Positions 63,501 through 64,000 of a stretch of DNA of 64,000 bases are shown here, piece after piece. The stretch is taken from positions 558,001-622,000 of the forward strand of contig CAJQUW010007784.1 of NCBI GenBank assembly GCA_907163375.1, in the 5' to 3' direction. Origin of the DNA: Prostheceraeus crozeri (lineage: Eukaryota > Platyhelminthes > Polycladida > Euryleptidae). Positions within the stretch are counted from its first letter, which is position 1, and every line of letters starts with the position of its first letter. Position numbers and translations under genes: made by a program. Below the pieces are notes generated by a model. It was not told the origin of the DNA, did no database searches, and worked only from the letters and a program-made list of their open reading frames with translations.

Positions 63501-64000
63501 AGATAAAATAAAGTCGGTAAGCCTAGACCAAGTTTTCTCTATCCATAGACATCTCTACTTTAAACTCTAATATAAATTGATCTACATTGATGCTGTTTTC
63601 TCATCATTCCCACGAATTTGTTAAATATTTTTCTTGAAAAACAGTAAATTCTCTTAGTAAAGAATAAAAGATTCGGACAAGGCGATTCATCAGGATCTTA
63701 CTGAAAGAAATAAGACAAATTTGCCGATGAAGCTGAGCTAACGCAAAACACGCGAATTGATGAATGTTCAGTAATAGCTTCATTGTCTGCGTTGAATTTG
63801 GTAGGTCAATCACAATGAGACCGTGAACTTACTGATATATCAATAGACTGAACACTTTAAAAACTTAATAGTGCAGGCCTACTCTGAGGAAGCAGGGTGA
63901 TTTTGGAGTGGACATATATATTATAAAAATTAAATTGCATCTGTAAATACTTTAAAAGTTCATCACTTGGCAAATGACTTCGTGTGTTCCCAGTTATTCA
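60546..64000. other. No gene or repeat recognised
   Basis: About 3.4 kb of AT-rich DNA. The frame at 62,385-62,729 and its opposite-strand partner have no family resemblance and no splice context; 62,560-62,700 is locally less AT-rich and might be an unidentified transposon piece. No RNA gene seen. Confidence 0.45.

Overview
This is invertebrate-type eukaryotic DNA: AT-rich, gene-poor, with GT-AG introns and very many transposable elements. A short TTAGGG-type array hints at a non-arthropod animal, but the species cannot be told from the window. Two large Polinton (Maverick) virus-like elements fill most of the first 33 kb; the rest is a mosaic of DNA transposons, retroelements and one host zinc-finger gene.

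Polinton A (1 to about 9.45 kb, running off the left edge) reads leftward from a TATA box near 9.4 kb. It carries a conserved early protein, a packaging-ATPase remnant, a conserved middle protein, a chromodomain integrase, a small basic core-like protein, a capsid protein of the F54H12.2 type, an adenain/Ulp1-type protease and two copies of a second structural-type protein. Opposite to these lie two PC4-like proteins and a protein that reads as a full two-lobed TATA-binding-protein (TBP) homologue. It is broken in roughly five to eight places. A 288-bp tandem repeat, a GC-rich block and unannotated DNA follow to 11.9 kb.

A piggyBac element begins at 11,921 with a TTAA. Its transposase reads up to about 13.8 kb; what looks like its C-terminal cysteine domain reappears at 32.7-32.9 kb. 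Between them sits Polinton B (about 13.8-32.7 kb). Its left 5.5 kb holds a divergent pair of unrecognised genes, satellite-like arrays and an intron-bearing gene. The shared set follows: zinc-finger/protein-primed DNA polymerase with an endonuclease VII-like domain, PC4-like and TBP-like genes, protease, capsid, core-like protein, structural-type protein, integrase, middle protein, packaging ATPase, early protein and a small basic protein. Several genes are whole, but about twelve to fifteen breaks make it a fossil. At least three of its promoters carry the same TATATAAG box.

From 33 kb to the end the host signal is a minus-strand gene with three visible exons (53.7, 45.8 and 37.0 kb), encoding a Gln/Thr-rich transcription factor ending in three C2H2 fingers. 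Its introns and flanks hold an RTE-like LINE, an internally deleted ZMYM1-like hAT with perfect 8-bp target duplications, a foldback element, a hAT nested in another hAT, two Penelope-like GIY-YIG remnants and a truncated Harbinger. The most unusual content is the Polinton-borne transcription kit (TBP-like plus PC4-like), present in both diverged Polintons at the same relative place.
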